DNA of 49,182 nucleotides. Origin: Mesorhizobium intechi. GTDB lineage: Bacteria; Pseudomonadota; Alphaproteobacteria; Rhizobiales; Rhizobiaceae. Where the stretch lies: assembly GCF_002879535.1 (NCBI RefSeq), contig NZ_PNOT02000156.1, positions 1 to 49,182 on the forward strand. Direction: 5' to 3'. The notes beneath the pieces were generated by a model. The model searched no databases. It was not told where the DNA came from and saw only the letters and a program-made list of their open reading frames with translations. Below are positions 40,417-48,852 of the stretch, in pieces (position 1 is the stretch's first letter; the number at the start of each line of letters is the position of its first letter). The position numbers and the translations under genes were made by a program.

Positions 40417-41550
40417 ATGGATCCGAAACCCATCAAGATCGGCCTTATCGCCGAACTCACCGGCCCATTGTCTTTCATGGGCGTCGCAAATGCGAACCTC
40501 ACCACCATGCTCGTCGACGATATCAACGCCAATGGCGGCCTCCTCGGCCGGCCGGTGGAACTCGTCATCGAGGATGGCGAGACCACGGACAGCGTTGCCA
40601 AGGCGAAGGCTGCGAAACTGGTCGACGTCGACAAGGTCGACGTGGTCGTCGGCGGCATCTACAGTTCGACCCGCCTGGCCATCAAGAGCGAGGCGGTCAC
40701 CCGTGGCAGGACGCTCTACATCTATACAGAGCAGTATGAGGGACAGGAAAACGATCCCCTTATCTTCTGCACCGGGCCCGTACCCGCCCAGCAGGTCGAG
40801 CCGCTGATACCATGGCTCATGAACAGCACCGGCGCGAAGCGGTTCTATTTGCCGTCGGCCGATTACATCTGGCCCCATTTGCTGAACAAGGCGGCGAGCC
40901 GGGCGGTGCGCGCCAATGGCGGCGAGATCGTCGGCGAGGAGTATTTTCCGCTGGACACCGTCGATTTCCGCCGGACGGTGCAACAGATCATGGCAAGCGG
41001 CACCGACGTGGTCTTCAACACCATCGTCCCGCCGGGCCTGACGCCATTCCTCGAGGAGCTGCACAAGGCCGGTTTCGGCAAACGCGGCGGCAAGATCGTC
41101 TGCACCTACTTCGACGAGAACTTCTTCAATCTGGTGCCGTCCGATCAGATTGAAGGCCTCTACAGCTGCCTCGACTACTACCAGGAACTCGACGAGCCGT
41201 TCGGTCGTGCGCTGTTGCGCCGCTATGGTGAACGCTTCCCGGGTGGGGCTACACTGACCGCGGGCAGCGGATGCACCGGGCACTACCGGGCGATCAAGAT
41301 GTGGGAAGCGGCGGTGAAGGAAGCGGGCAGTGCCGAGCGGGATCCCGTCATCCGAGCGCTCGATCACGCTCGCATCGACGAGGGACCGGGTGGCCCGGCC
41401 GAAATGGTCCCCGGCCAGCACCATGTTCGCATGAACATGTACATCGCGCAGGCGCAGGGTGGTCGGTTCCGGGTTGTCAAGAATTTGGGTTCGATCGATC
41501 CCAAAGAGCGCGCGCTTGGCGACGAACTCCAGCTAAGCAAAGCGGGGTAA
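40417..41550 (+). CDS. Branched-chain/amide-type periplasmic binding fold protein without signal peptide
   Basis: This 377-residue protein starts directly with the mature-fold sequence MDPKPIKIGLIAELTGPLSFMGVANANLTTMLVDDINANGGLLGRPVELVIEDGET. This is the typical opening of type I periplasmic binding proteins (UrtA/AmiC/LivK group), but without a signal peptide. It otherwise keeps the family segments AAKLVDVDKVDVVVGGIYSS and FPGGATLTAGSGCTGHYRAIKMW. AmiC of Pseudomonas is a cytosolic amide sensor of this fold that also lacks export, so a regulatory role is possible. No permease or ATPase genes adjoin. A hairpin terminator follows. Confidence 0.85.
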   Translation: MDPKPIKIGLIAELTGPLSFMGVANANLTTMLVDDINANGGLLGRPVELVIEDGETTDSVAKAKAAKLVDVDKVDVVVGGIYSSTRLAIKSEAVTRGRTLYIYTEQYEGQENDPLIFCTGPVPAQQVEPLIPWLMNSTGAKRFYLPSADYIWPHLLNKAASRAVRANGGEIVGEEYFPLDTVDFRRTVQQIMASGTDVVFNTIVPPGLTPFLEELHKAGFGKRGGKIVCTYFDENFFNLVPSDQIEGLYSCLDYYQELDEPFGRALLRRYGERFPGGATLTAGSGCTGHYRAIKMWEAAVKEAGSAERDPVIRALDHARIDEGPGGPAEMVPGQHHVRMNMYIAQAQGGRFRVVKNLGSIDPKERALGDELQLSKAG

Positions 41551-41555
41551 CCGGA

Positions 41556-41588
41556 GGCGCCGGAATCCGACGGTCCGCTTCCGGCGCC
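41556..41588 (+). terminator. GC-rich hairpin after the binding-fold gene
   Basis: GGCGCCGGAA (41556-41565) and TTCCGGCGCC (41579-41588) form a perfect 10-bp stem starting six bases after the stop. There is no T-run behind it, so it may end transcription weakly or protect the 3' end of the mRNA. It lies between two convergent genes. Confidence 0.55.
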
Positions 41589-41651
41589 AACCCGGTGTTT
41601 GACAGCGATTGGCTTGTCACACAGTGGCGGGCCTTGCCCGCTGCTCGCGGC

Positions 41652-42587
41652 TCATGACCGCTGGCCGTACCGGAGCAGCGTAAAGCAATCGCTGTTGCCC
41701 GACTTCGCCTGCGTCAGAAAGGGTTTCGACCGATCGAGCCACTCCTGATGCGACCTGGCATCGGCCTCGATCGCATTGACCGGGGCGGCGCCGACGAAGC
41801 CGCGCCCCTGGCTGAACAGCCAGCAGGCGCGGGCCAGATGCTGCCTGGCGCGCTGGCGCAGCAGATCGGCATCGTAGAAGATGTCGAGCACCTCCCGCTT
41901 GACCCGGCGCTCCTTTTCCGGGTCGGCGACCACTGCCTCTGGCGGATCGCCGCCGATCGTGTCCCGTAGGTCCTTGTAGTCGAGCGCGAGCTGGGTGGTG
42001 GCGTATTTGATCTCGCTCTCGTCGCGCACGATGTCGAACCAAAGCCTGGAATCGAGGTCGTTGACGACGAAGGAGGATTCGAAATCGCGCGACAAGTTCA
42101 GCACCTCGAAGTCCGCGAGATCGACGTCGCGCTCGACAAGCAGGATCCTGGCCGCCTGTTTGCCGAGCTCTGTCCCATGGACGCTGACGGCGGTGTTCTT
42201 GCCGCCGAGTTGGGGGCTCAGATAGGGCCCGCCTTCATCGAGCAACTCGTCGAATTCTTCCAGCGACTGCATGACCGGCGCGCCCCGGGCAATGCGCGCG
42301 GCGAGCTTGGCGAGAACCTGCTGCAGCTCGGTCTCGCGTCGGCGCTGGTCCTGATAGTTCTGCTGGAAGAAGAAGATGAACAGCGACACGCCGATGCCGA
42401 TCAGGATCACGCCCAGCTGTGAAAAGATGTTGCGGTAATATTCGAGCAGCTTTTCGCGATGGCGCACGTCGTTGCGCACGCTGTGGGCAACGCGAAGATT
42501 GACGATCAGCGACAGGATGAGCAACCCGGTGCCGACCAGGATGAGGCCGCCGATGAGGAGGTAGCCATGGCCCGTGCTGAAATCCAT
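41652..42587 (-). CDS. Two-helix membrane protein of unknown function
   Basis: This is a 311-residue protein. Membrane helices lie at about residues 10-30 (LLIGGLILVGTGLLILSLIV) and 58-75 (LGVILIGIGVSLFIFFF). The large remaining part, about 235 residues on one side, is helical and charged: QQNYQDQRRRETELQQVLAKLAARIARGAP, then EVLNLSRDFESSFVVNDLDSRLWFDIV and EKERRVKREVLDIFYDADLLRQRARQHLARACWLFSQGRGFV. Such proteins often act as membrane anchors or sensors. No family is recognised. It is convergent with the binding-fold gene and is followed upstream by a long gene-free interval. Confidence 0.65.
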   Translation of the reverse strand: MDFSTGHGYLLIGGLILVGTGLLILSLIVNLRVAHSVRNDVRHREKLLEYYRNIFSQLGVILIGIGVSLFIFFFQQNYQDQRRRETELQQVLAKLAARIARGAPVMQSLEEFDELLDEGGPYLSPQLGGKNTAVSVHGTELGKQAARILLVERDVDLADFEVLNLSRDFESSFVVNDLDSRLWFDIVRDESEIKYATTQLALDYKDLRDTIGGDPPEAVVADPEKERRVKREVLDIFYDADLLRQRARQHLARACWLFSQGRGFVGAAPVNAIEADARSHQEWLDRSKPFLTQAKSGNSDCFTLLRYGQRS

Positions 42588-43071
42588 CCGCTTATCCCAA
42601 GACCCGACGCAGAATACCGCTATTTTGCTTCAATACCTACGGTTTCGTCGGGGTCGATGGCGGCGAGATACCCATGCTGGACACGGACGATGGCCGCGTC
42701 CCTACAGGTCGGCATCGGTGAAGGTGCATGCGGCCCAATCGGGGAAAACGCGCAGGCGGCGAGAGCTGGCGGTTCCGCCGATAGAGCGCCGACAGCGGCG
42801 TCGGCGAGGGCGGCGGCCATGGCCGGGCCAACGAAGTATTCGTCATCCCGGAAGCCTATCGCGCCAAGGAGTAGGGCCAGCCTTGGTCGACACCCGTGAT
42901 ATGACGACTGGTCGCCGAGGATACCAAACGTCCACTCTGTGCACGGGGTCTTTCAAGGCATGTCAGTTCCCTGAAAATCGATGCCCGCTTTTCCGGGCAT
43001 GCATCAGGCCCGAGACAGGTGGACAGTCCCGCGCTGTTCACCTGTCCCGGGCATCCGCCTCTCCTGATTTT
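42588..43071. other. 484-base gene-free interval with a long hairpin
   Basis: No frame here has both a start signal and a recognisable family. One plus-strand frame ending at about 42870 reads ANEVFVIPEAYRAKE before a stop and could be the tail of a decayed gene, but that is weak. At 43014-43046 GACAGGTG and CACCTGTC (8-bp arms) plus inner ACAG/CTGT pair form a strong stem-loop, close after the end of the AraC gene (minus strand), so it may terminate it. Confidence 0.45.
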
Positions 43072-44028
43072 TCAGGATACCAGGCTCAGCGACCGCGCTT
43101 CGGCGTCATCCGACCGTTCGGCTTTCCCTGCGGTTCGATATCGCTTGGGCGCGGTGCCGGTAGCGCGCTTGAAGGCATTGCTGAAGGCGCTTTCCGAGGT
43201 ATAGCCAAGGGAGCGCGCAAGCACCGCCACCGGGGTATCTTCCTCGCGCAAGGCGCGCTCGGCCAGATGCATGCGCCATTGCGTCAGGTAGGTCAGCGGC
43301 GCGACCCCGGCGGTCTGCCTGAAATGGGCGGCAAAACTGGTGCGCGACATGGCGGCGGCCCTGGCGAGTTCCTCCAGATGCCAGTCGCGGCTGGGGTCGC
43401 CATGCATCAGCCGCAGCGCCGGTGCCAGGCGCGGGTCGGCGAGCGCGCGCAGCCAGCCGGCGGGCATCAGGCTCGATGTCTGCAGATGCGCCCGCAACAC
43501 CTGGATAAACAGCAATTGAGCGAGCTGCGCCGAGGCAAGGCTGGCGCCCGGCTGACCATCCGCCTGCTCGTGCACCAGCTGCTCGAGGATCCAGCGTAGG
43601 ACCGTCGCTTGCGGCGACGAGGCGTGGATGTGTATCCATGGCGGCAAGACGTCGGCCAGCAGCCGCCCGCTCGCCTGGTCGAGCAGCACGTGGCCGCCAA
43701 TATGCGTGAAATCCTTGCCGTCGCCGAGTTGGGCGATCCTGCAACCGGAGAACACCGCCATGGCGTCGAGCGGCGGCACGCACAGGTCGCTGGCGAGGAT
43801 GAAGGCGCGCCGCGATGCCAAAAGCAGCACGTCTCCCGTTTGCGCATGCACCGGCTCGTCCTCGCCCTCGAGGCGGATCCAGCAACTGCCCTTCACCACG
43901 GCGAAGAATTTGATTTTTTCGGGCGCCGGAAAGCGCAGCGCCCATGGCCCGCCGGCGGTGAAGCCGCCTGTTACCATGGTTTGCGCGCTGGTGAATTTAA
44001 GGATGTCGGAGAAGGGATCGCCGGTCAT
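43072..44028 (-). CDS. AraC-family transcriptional regulator (cupin N-terminus)
   Basis: This is a 318-residue protein from the ATG at 44028 (MTGDPFSDILKFTSAQTMVTGGF). The ATG at 44067 would add 13 residues with no family match. The N-terminal cupin-type sensor includes KFFAVVKGSCWIRLEGED and GDVLLLASRRAFIL (about 46-86). Two C-terminal helix-turn-helix motifs follow: WHLEELARAAAMSRTSFAAHFRQTAGVAPLTYL and TPVAVLARSLGYTSESAFSNAFKRATGTAPKRYR. The group (cupin_6 + HTH_18) usually regulates an adjacent oxidoreductase gene, and here the divergent epimerase/reductase at 44123 is the likely target. Confidence 0.88.
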   Translation of the reverse strand: MTGDPFSDILKFTSAQTMVTGGFTAGGPWALRFPAPEKIKFFAVVKGSCWIRLEGEDEPVHAQTGDVLLLASRRAFILASDLCVPPLDAMAVFSGCRIAQLGDGKDFTHIGGHVLLDQASGRLLADVLPPWIHIHASSPQATVLRWILEQLVHEQADGQPGASLASAQLAQLLFIQVLRAHLQTSSLMPAGWLRALADPRLAPALRLMHGDPSRDWHLEELARAAAMSRTSFAAHFRQTAGVAPLTYLTQWRMHLAERALREEDTPVAVLARSLGYTSESAFSNAFKRATGTAPKRYRTAGKAERSDDAEARSLSLVS

Positions 44029-44122
44029 TTTCGTACTTTCGCGCAACTTATGCGGATTTTCAAGCATTCACAATCCGAACTGCTCAGCCTAGCTGATGAC
44101 CAACGAACATCAGGAGACTGAC

Positions 44123-45163
44123 ATGAACGACGAACTGGTGCTGGTGACCGGGGGCTCAGGCTTCATTGCATCGCACTGCATGCTGAAGCTGCTCGACGCC
44201 GGTTATCGCCTGCGCACGACGGTGCGTTCGCTCGAGCGCGAAGCCGAGGTGCGCGCGATGCTCAGGGAAGGTGGCGCCGAGCCCGGCGATCGGCTGTCCT
44301 TCGTCGCCGCCGACCTCACTGCGGACGTCGGCTGGGCGGACGCGGTCGCCGGCTGCGCCTATGTCATGCATGGCGCATCGCCGACGCCGTCCGGCAGCCA
44401 GACGCGCGAGGAGGATTGGGTGAGGCCCGCCGTCGACGGCGTGCTGCGGGTGCTCAAGGCCGCGCGCGAGGCCGGCGTAAAACGCGTGGTGCTGACTTCG
44501 GCCATCGGCGCTGTCGCCATGGGTCATGCGCCGCAGACACGACCGTTCAACGAGACCGACTGGTCCGATCTCAGCGGTGCCGTCGCGCCTTACCAGAGAT
44601 CGAAGACGCTGTCGGAGCGCGCCGCCTGGGATTTCATCGCTCGCGAGGGCGGCGGCCTCGAACTCTCCGTCGTCAATCCGGTCGCCGTGCTCGGCCCGGT
44701 GCTCGCCGCCGACTTCTCGCATTCGATCGGGCTGATCAAGCGGCTGATGGACGGCATGCCCGGTTGTCCCCGCGTCAACTCAGGCTATGTCGACGTGCGC
44801 GACCTGGCCGACCTGCACCTGCTGGCGATGACCAGCCATGCGGCCAAGGGCGAGCGCTTCATCGGCATTTCGGGCCACAGCCTGTGGATGGCGGATGTTG
44901 CTAAAGTGCTGCGGCGCAGGATGGGCGCGGCGGCAGCCAAGGTGCCGACCAGGGAGATTCCCAATTGGGTGATCCGCCTGCTGGCGCTGCGTGGCGATCC
45001 GACGACGAGGATGCTGGCCAGGCATCTCGGCGTGATGATGGACGCCACCAGCGAAAAGGCGACACAACGGCTTGGCTGGACGCCGCGCCCGGCCGAGGAG
45101 GCGATCGTCGCCACGGCCGAGAGTTTGTTGCGGCTGGCCTTGGTTGGTTGGCCAAAAGCGTAG
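44123..45163 (+). CDS. NAD(P)-dependent epimerase/dihydroflavonol-4-reductase family protein
   Basis: This is a 346-residue extended SDR from the ATG at 44123 after CAGGAG. The ATG at 44096 adds nine residues without a ribosome-binding site. The cofactor loop is LVTGGSGFIASHCMLKLLDAGY (about 6-27). The serine is in VLTSAIGAVAMG. YQRSKTLSERAAW supplies the active-site YxxxK (about 165-169), and LSVVNPVAVLGPVL follows. The pattern fits dihydroflavonol-4-reductase/cinnamoyl-CoA-reductase-like enzymes that reduce aldehydes and ketones. The substrate in this bacterium is unknown. It is divergent from the AraC gene, which may regulate it. Confidence 0.88.
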   Translation: MNDELVLVTGGSGFIASHCMLKLLDAGYRLRTTVRSLEREAEVRAMLREGGAEPGDRLSFVAADLTADVGWADAVAGCAYVMHGASPTPSGSQTREEDWVRPAVDGVLRVLKAAREAGVKRVVLTSAIGAVAMGHAPQTRPFNETDWSDLSGAVAPYQRSKTLSERAAWDFIAREGGGLELSVVNPVAVLGPVLAADFSHSIGLIKRLMDGMPGCPRVNSGYVDVRDLADLHLLAMTSHAAKGERFIGISGHSLWMADVAKVLRRRMGAAAAKVPTREIPNWVIRLLALRGDPTTRMLARHLGVMMDATSEKATQRLGWTPRPAEEAIVATAESLLRLALVGWPKA

Positions 45164-45179
45164 GCGGGTCTCTTCGCCC

Positions 45180-46091
45180 TCAATTCTTCCCGGGCATCCC
45201 GACCCAGTCAGCCGCGACCTCGGCAAACAGCCAGTCGCGGAACGCCTTGATCTTCTTCTGGCGCAGCGCGCCTTCCGGATAGACGAGGTAGTAGCTGGCC
45301 GCCGATTTCAGCGCGAGGTCGAAGGGCCGCACCAGCCGCCCCGCCGCAAGGTCGGCGGAGACCAGCGCGCTGCGGCCGAGCAGCACGCCTTCGCCATGCA
45401 CGGCGGCCTCGACGGCGAAGGTGGCGGAATCGAAGCGCACGCCGCGCTTGGGGTCGATGCCGTCGACACCGGCCTTTTGCAGCCATGTCGCCCAGTCGAT
45501 GCGAAAGGCGTCATGGATCAATTTGTGGTGCCTCAGGTCCCCGGGCCGGCGCAGCGGACGCTCGCCTTGCAGCAGTTCCGGGCTGCAGACCGGGAAGACC
45601 TCCTCGTCGGCGAGAAATTCCGCCGTCACGCCGGCATAGCCGCCCTTGCCGTAGCGGATGGCGATGTCGATGCCGTCGCTGACGAAATCGGCCAGCATGC
45701 CCGAGGTCGCCAGCCGCACGTCGATATCGGCATTCGCGCGGTGGAAGCGATGCAGCCTCGGCACCAGCCAGCGGCCGGCGAAGCCGTCCGACGTCGAGAC
45801 GTTCAGGATGCGCGTCGAGCGGTCGGGCGTGGCGGCGATGGTGGCGGCAGCAATCTGGTCGAGCGCCTTGCCGACCTCGAGCGCATAGGCCGCGCCCACG
45901 GCGGTCAGGCGCACGGATCGCGTTCCCCGATCGAACAGCTGTATACCCAGCCGGTCCTCGATGTTGCGGACGGCGCGGCTGACCGCGCCATGGGTGACGT
46001 TGAGCTCGTCGGCCGCCTTGGAGAAACTCAGATGCCGTGCGGCGGCGTCGAAAGCGGGCAGGGCGGTGAGGGGCGGCAATCTGCGCGGCAT
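45180..46091 (-). CDS. LysR-family transcriptional regulator (GcvA-like)
   Basis: This 303-residue protein begins MPRRLPPLTALPAFDAAARHLSFSKAADELNVTHGAVSRAVRNIEDRLGIQLFDRGTRSVRLT, the GcvA/AmpR-type winged helix. The effector domain carries LADFVSDGIDIAIRYGKGGYAGV and AVEAAVHGEGVLLGRSALVSADLAAGRLVRPF. It is divergent from the DUF1127-NmrA pair across a 216-base interval, and these are its likely targets. It ends 16 bases from the convergent epimerase gene. The inducer is unknown. Confidence 0.88.
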   Translation of the reverse strand: MPRRLPPLTALPAFDAAARHLSFSKAADELNVTHGAVSRAVRNIEDRLGIQLFDRGTRSVRLTAVGAAYALEVGKALDQIAAATIAATPDRSTRILNVSTSDGFAGRWLVPRLHRFHRANADIDVRLATSGMLADFVSDGIDIAIRYGKGGYAGVTAEFLADEEVFPVCSPELLQGERPLRRPGDLRHHKLIHDAFRIDWATWLQKAGVDGIDPKRGVRFDSATFAVEAAVHGEGVLLGRSALVSADLAAGRLVRPFDLALKSAASYYLVYPEGALRQKKIKAFRDWLFAEVAADWVGMPGKN

Positions 46092-46307
46092 GATCTCGAC
46101 CTGTGAGCGCTACTCACAAATCTTGCACAAAGAGTCGTTTGTCGTCCAGTCCGGAAATGCTCAATATCATGGCGTACCGCGCATCGACATCAACCCTTCG
46201 GGTTCCCCTGATGCGTTGAAAGGCCAATGAAACGTGTGAGCGATCGTCATGCTTGCCCGACGGGCGGCATCGGCACGTTCGCGCCCTGACGACGATAGGA
46301 GAAGACA

Positions 46308-46505
46308 ATGACCTTGACCTTTGGAGCCATCGGCGCCGCGATGAGCGGCCTTGCCATGCGCGGCACGGCGGCATTCGAGCGCCGCCGCGTGCTGCACCGG
46401 ATTTCCCGGTTTTCCGACCGCCGCCTGCAGGACATCGGCCTGGAGCGCGACTGGGACGGTTCGATCCCCAGCAATGGAATTCTGGGCAACGGGAGGGGAC
46501 AATGA
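46308..46505 (+). CDS. DUF1127-domain small protein
   Basis: This is a 65-residue protein following AGGAGAAGACA. The second half, RRVLHRISRFSDRRLQDIGLERDWDGS (residues 26-52), is the DUF1127 signature: an arginine-rich helix, 'LSD..L.DIGL.R' and a short tail. In rhizobia and Agrobacterium such small proteins can bind RNA and influence phosphate and carbon metabolism. Its stop overlaps the start of the NmrA-like gene by four bases (ATGA), so the two are translated together. Divergent from the LysR gene. Confidence 0.85.
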   Translation: MTLTFGAIGAAMSGLAMRGTAAFERRRVLHRISRFSDRRLQDIGLERDWDGSIPSNGILGNGRGQ

Positions 46506-47398
46506 CCGCCACCCTGATCATCGGCGCGACGGGCCTGCTGGGCAGCGAAATGGCCAAGGCGAGCGCGCGCAATGGCGACAGCTTGCATGTCCTGGTTCGG
46601 GCAGCCACTTCAGGCAATGAAGAGCGGATGCGGCCGCTCAGGGAATTGGGCGCCACGGTGCATGTCGGCGATCTCGACGATTATGACAGCCTTGTGCGCG
46701 CCGTCGGCAAGGTCGACCGCGTCATCAGTTCGGTGCATGTCGGTTCGGCCAGCGAGACGACGCTAGTTCGCGCCGTCAGGGATGTCGGCGTCTCCCGCTT
46801 CGTGCCGTCCGCCGGCTTCGGCCTTGACTTTGCCGCTGCCGCACCCGGCACGATCGCACCGCTCGACATCAAGAGGACCGTGTTCGATGCGGTGAGGGAG
46901 GCAGATCTGCCCTATACGGTGATCTACACCAACGGCTTCTTCTCCACCTGGGTGGCGACGCTGGGCGACCTGACACGCTTCGGTTCGACACCCCTGCCTC
47001 CCGACGAGGTGACGCTCTATGGCGACGGCACCGTGCCGGCGACCTTCGTCAGCGAGAAGGACATCGCCGCCATCACCATGCGCGCGCTGGAGGACCCCAA
47101 CGCCGTCCGCCGCGAAATCCGCATCGCGCGGAACAGGATCACGCAAGGCCAGATGATCGATCTGTGGCGTCGGATCAGCGGCCGCTCGCCGCGCGTCGTG
47201 AATATGAGCGCGGAGGAGCTGGAGGCGCTGATCGCGGCAGTCCCCGGCCTCGGCTTGCTGAGGGCGTTCTGGATCCGTGGCGAGACCGCGCACGAGACGG
47301 ACACGCCGGAGGCGGGTGTGCTCTATCCGGAGCTGAGGTTCGAGACGGTCGAAAGTGCTTTCGTGGCCATGGCGGCGAGGGGTAAGCTGGCTGGGTAA
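46502..47398 (+). CDS. NmrA-like NAD(P)-binding protein
   Basis: This is a 298-residue Rossmann-fold protein, MTATLIIGATGLLGSEMAKASARNG (residues 1-25), with the atypical-SDR dinucleotide loop GATGLLG. The middle has GATVHVGDLDDYDSLVRAVGKVDRVISSV and VSRFVPSAGFG, typical of NmrA/isoflavone-reductase-like proteins, which may act as redox sensors or reductases. The start at 46502 overlaps the DUF1127 stop. It is probably under control of the divergent LysR regulator. Downstream lies a RIME-like repetitive interval. Confidence 0.85.
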   Translation: MTATLIIGATGLLGSEMAKASARNGDSLHVLVRAATSGNEERMRPLRELGATVHVGDLDDYDSLVRAVGKVDRVISSVHVGSASETTLVRAVRDVGVSRFVPSAGFGLDFAAAAPGTIAPLDIKRTVFDAVREADLPYTVIYTNGFFSTWVATLGDLTRFGSTPLPPDEVTLYGDGTVPATFVSEKDIAAITMRALEDPNAVRREIRIARNRITQGQMIDLWRRISGRSPRVVNMSAEELEALIAAVPGLGLLRAFWIRGETAHETDTPEAGVLYPELRFETVESAFVAMAARGKLAG

Positions 47399-47742
47399 AG
47401 GCTCGCTGAACGGCAGGGGCCGGCGCCATACGGCGCTCCCCTGGCTTGCCGGCCGTTCGCCGTTCGCAAAGCTGAGCAATCGGCTTTCCGAACGGTTTGC
47501 GGATCACTCCTCAACCCCACAAGGGGGAGGTCGGATGGCGCGACAGCCTTCGCCAATCTCCGAAGCTATAAGAAGGTATGAGAGAAGAGCCGGCGGCGAA
47601 GCTGCCAATCTCCCCGCTCGCGGGGGAGATGGCCGGCAAGCCAGAGGGCCGGCGCCGCAGGGCGCGGCATTGGCTCCGCGACGATGGTTGACCGCGCCGC
47701 CGATCCGGCAGATAGGTCCGCGCGACCACTGCGAGACCCGCG
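47399..47742. repeat. RIME-like repetitive interval
   Basis: The interval contains an imperfect inverted repeat (about 47414-47442, GGGGCCGGCGCC against GGCGCTCCCC) just past the NmrA stop. It also has an ATCTCCCCGC/GCGGGGGAGAT palindrome (47609-47630) with the GGCCGGC...GCCGGC surroundings of the rhizobial intergenic mosaic elements. No protein gene is seen apart from overlapping shadow frames. The first hairpin may end the NmrA transcript. Confidence 0.6.
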
Positions 47743-48837
47743 ATGACCGACCTTAAAGATGCAGCCCGCGCCCCCGACTGGCAGGACGATGTCCGCCAGG
47801 GCGTGCGCCATGTGCGCGACCTTGATCGCCTGCCGCTGTCGCCGGCCGAGCGCGCAGCCGCTCAAGCTGCCGCCGCGCTGCACAAGGTGCGTGCGCCAAA
47901 AGCCTATCTCGACCTGATCGACTGGAACGACCCGGCCGATCCGATCCGCGCGCAGGTCATCCCTTCGCCGGACGAACTGGGGGAGACGGAAGGCGAGCTT
48001 GGCGATCCGATCGCCGACCATGCGTTCAGCCCGGTGCCGCGATTGACGCATCGCCATGCCGATCGGGTGCTGCTGTTTCCGACCTATCAGTGCGCGGTCT
48101 ATTGCCGGTTCTGCTTCCGCAAGGAATCGCTGACGTCGATCGGCCGCGGCTATACGCGCGAGGCGCTGGAGCCAGCGCTGGCCTATATCGCCGATCATCC
48201 CGAGATCCGCGAAGTGATCCTGACCGGCGGCGACCCGCTGTCGCTGCCCGACAAGGCCCTGGCCGAAATCTTCGCGCGCATCGAGGCCATCCCGCATGTG
48301 CGGCTCCTGCGCATCCACACGCGGGTGCCGGTGGCGCTGCCGTCGCGCATCACATCCGAGCTGGTCGCTGCCCTGCAGGGCCGGCTGATGGTCACCGTCG
48401 TCACGCATTTCAACCACGCGCGGGAGATCACGCCCGCGACCGAGGTGGCATGCCGCACCATGCGGCAGGCGGGCTTCGTGCTGCTCAACCAGAGCGTTTT
48501 GCTCAAGGGCGTCAACGACACGGTCGAAGTGCTGGAGGAGCTGTGCCGCGAGCTGATGTACCGGCTCGGGGTAAAACCCTATTACCTGCACCATGGCGAC
48601 TTGGCGCGCGGCATGGCGCACCGGCGCACCACGATCGCGCAGGGCCAGGCGCTGGTCGAAGCGCTGAGGGCGCGCCTGTCGGGCATCTGCAACCCTGTCT
48701 ACGTGCTCGACCTGCCGGAAGGCGGCGGCAAGGTGCCGCTCGGGCCATGTCCCATCGAGGACCGCAATGAGCACACCTGGCGCATACGCGGCCAGGACGG
48801 CGCGGTGAGGACCTATCGGGAGATTGTGGGCGAATAG
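47743..48837 (+). CDS. Lysine 2,3-aminomutase-family radical SAM protein (KamA/EpmB-like)
   Basis: This is a 364-residue protein. The radical SAM cluster motif is CAVYCRFC (about residues 117-124), followed by FRKESL and LTGGDPLSLPDKAL. Later come RIHTRVPVALPSRIT and VLLKGVNDTVEVLEELCRELMYRLGVKPYYLHHGDLARG, all characteristic of lysine 2,3-aminomutase relatives. The protein has no long N- or C-terminal additions, like EpmB, the form that makes (R)-beta-lysine for elongation factor P modification. Without a nearby epmA or efp gene the role is inferred. It needs SAM, a 4Fe-4S cluster and PLP. Confidence 0.9.
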   Translation: MTDLKDAARAPDWQDDVRQGVRHVRDLDRLPLSPAERAAAQAAAALHKVRAPKAYLDLIDWNDPADPIRAQVIPSPDELGETEGELGDPIADHAFSPVPRLTHRHADRVLLFPTYQCAVYCRFCFRKESLTSIGRGYTREALEPALAYIADHPEIREVILTGGDPLSLPDKALAEIFARIEAIPHVRLLRIHTRVPVALPSRITSELVAALQGRLMVTVVTHFNHAREITPATEVACRTMRQAGFVLLNQSVLLKGVNDTVEVLEELCRELMYRLGVKPYYLHHGDLARGMAHRRTTIAQGQALVEALRARLSGICNPVYVLDLPEGGGKVPLGPCPIEDRNEHTWRIRGQDGAVRTYREIVGE

Positions 48838-48852
48838 ACCGCGCTATTCGCC
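48829..48852. terminator. Inverted repeat spanning the two convergent stop codons
   Basis: GGCGAATAG (48829-48837) and CTATTCGCC (48844-48852) are perfect 9-bp arms around six bases. Each arm contains the stop codon of one of the two convergent genes (both proteins end VGE). It may serve as a shared bidirectional end signal, although no T-run follows. Confidence 0.5.
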
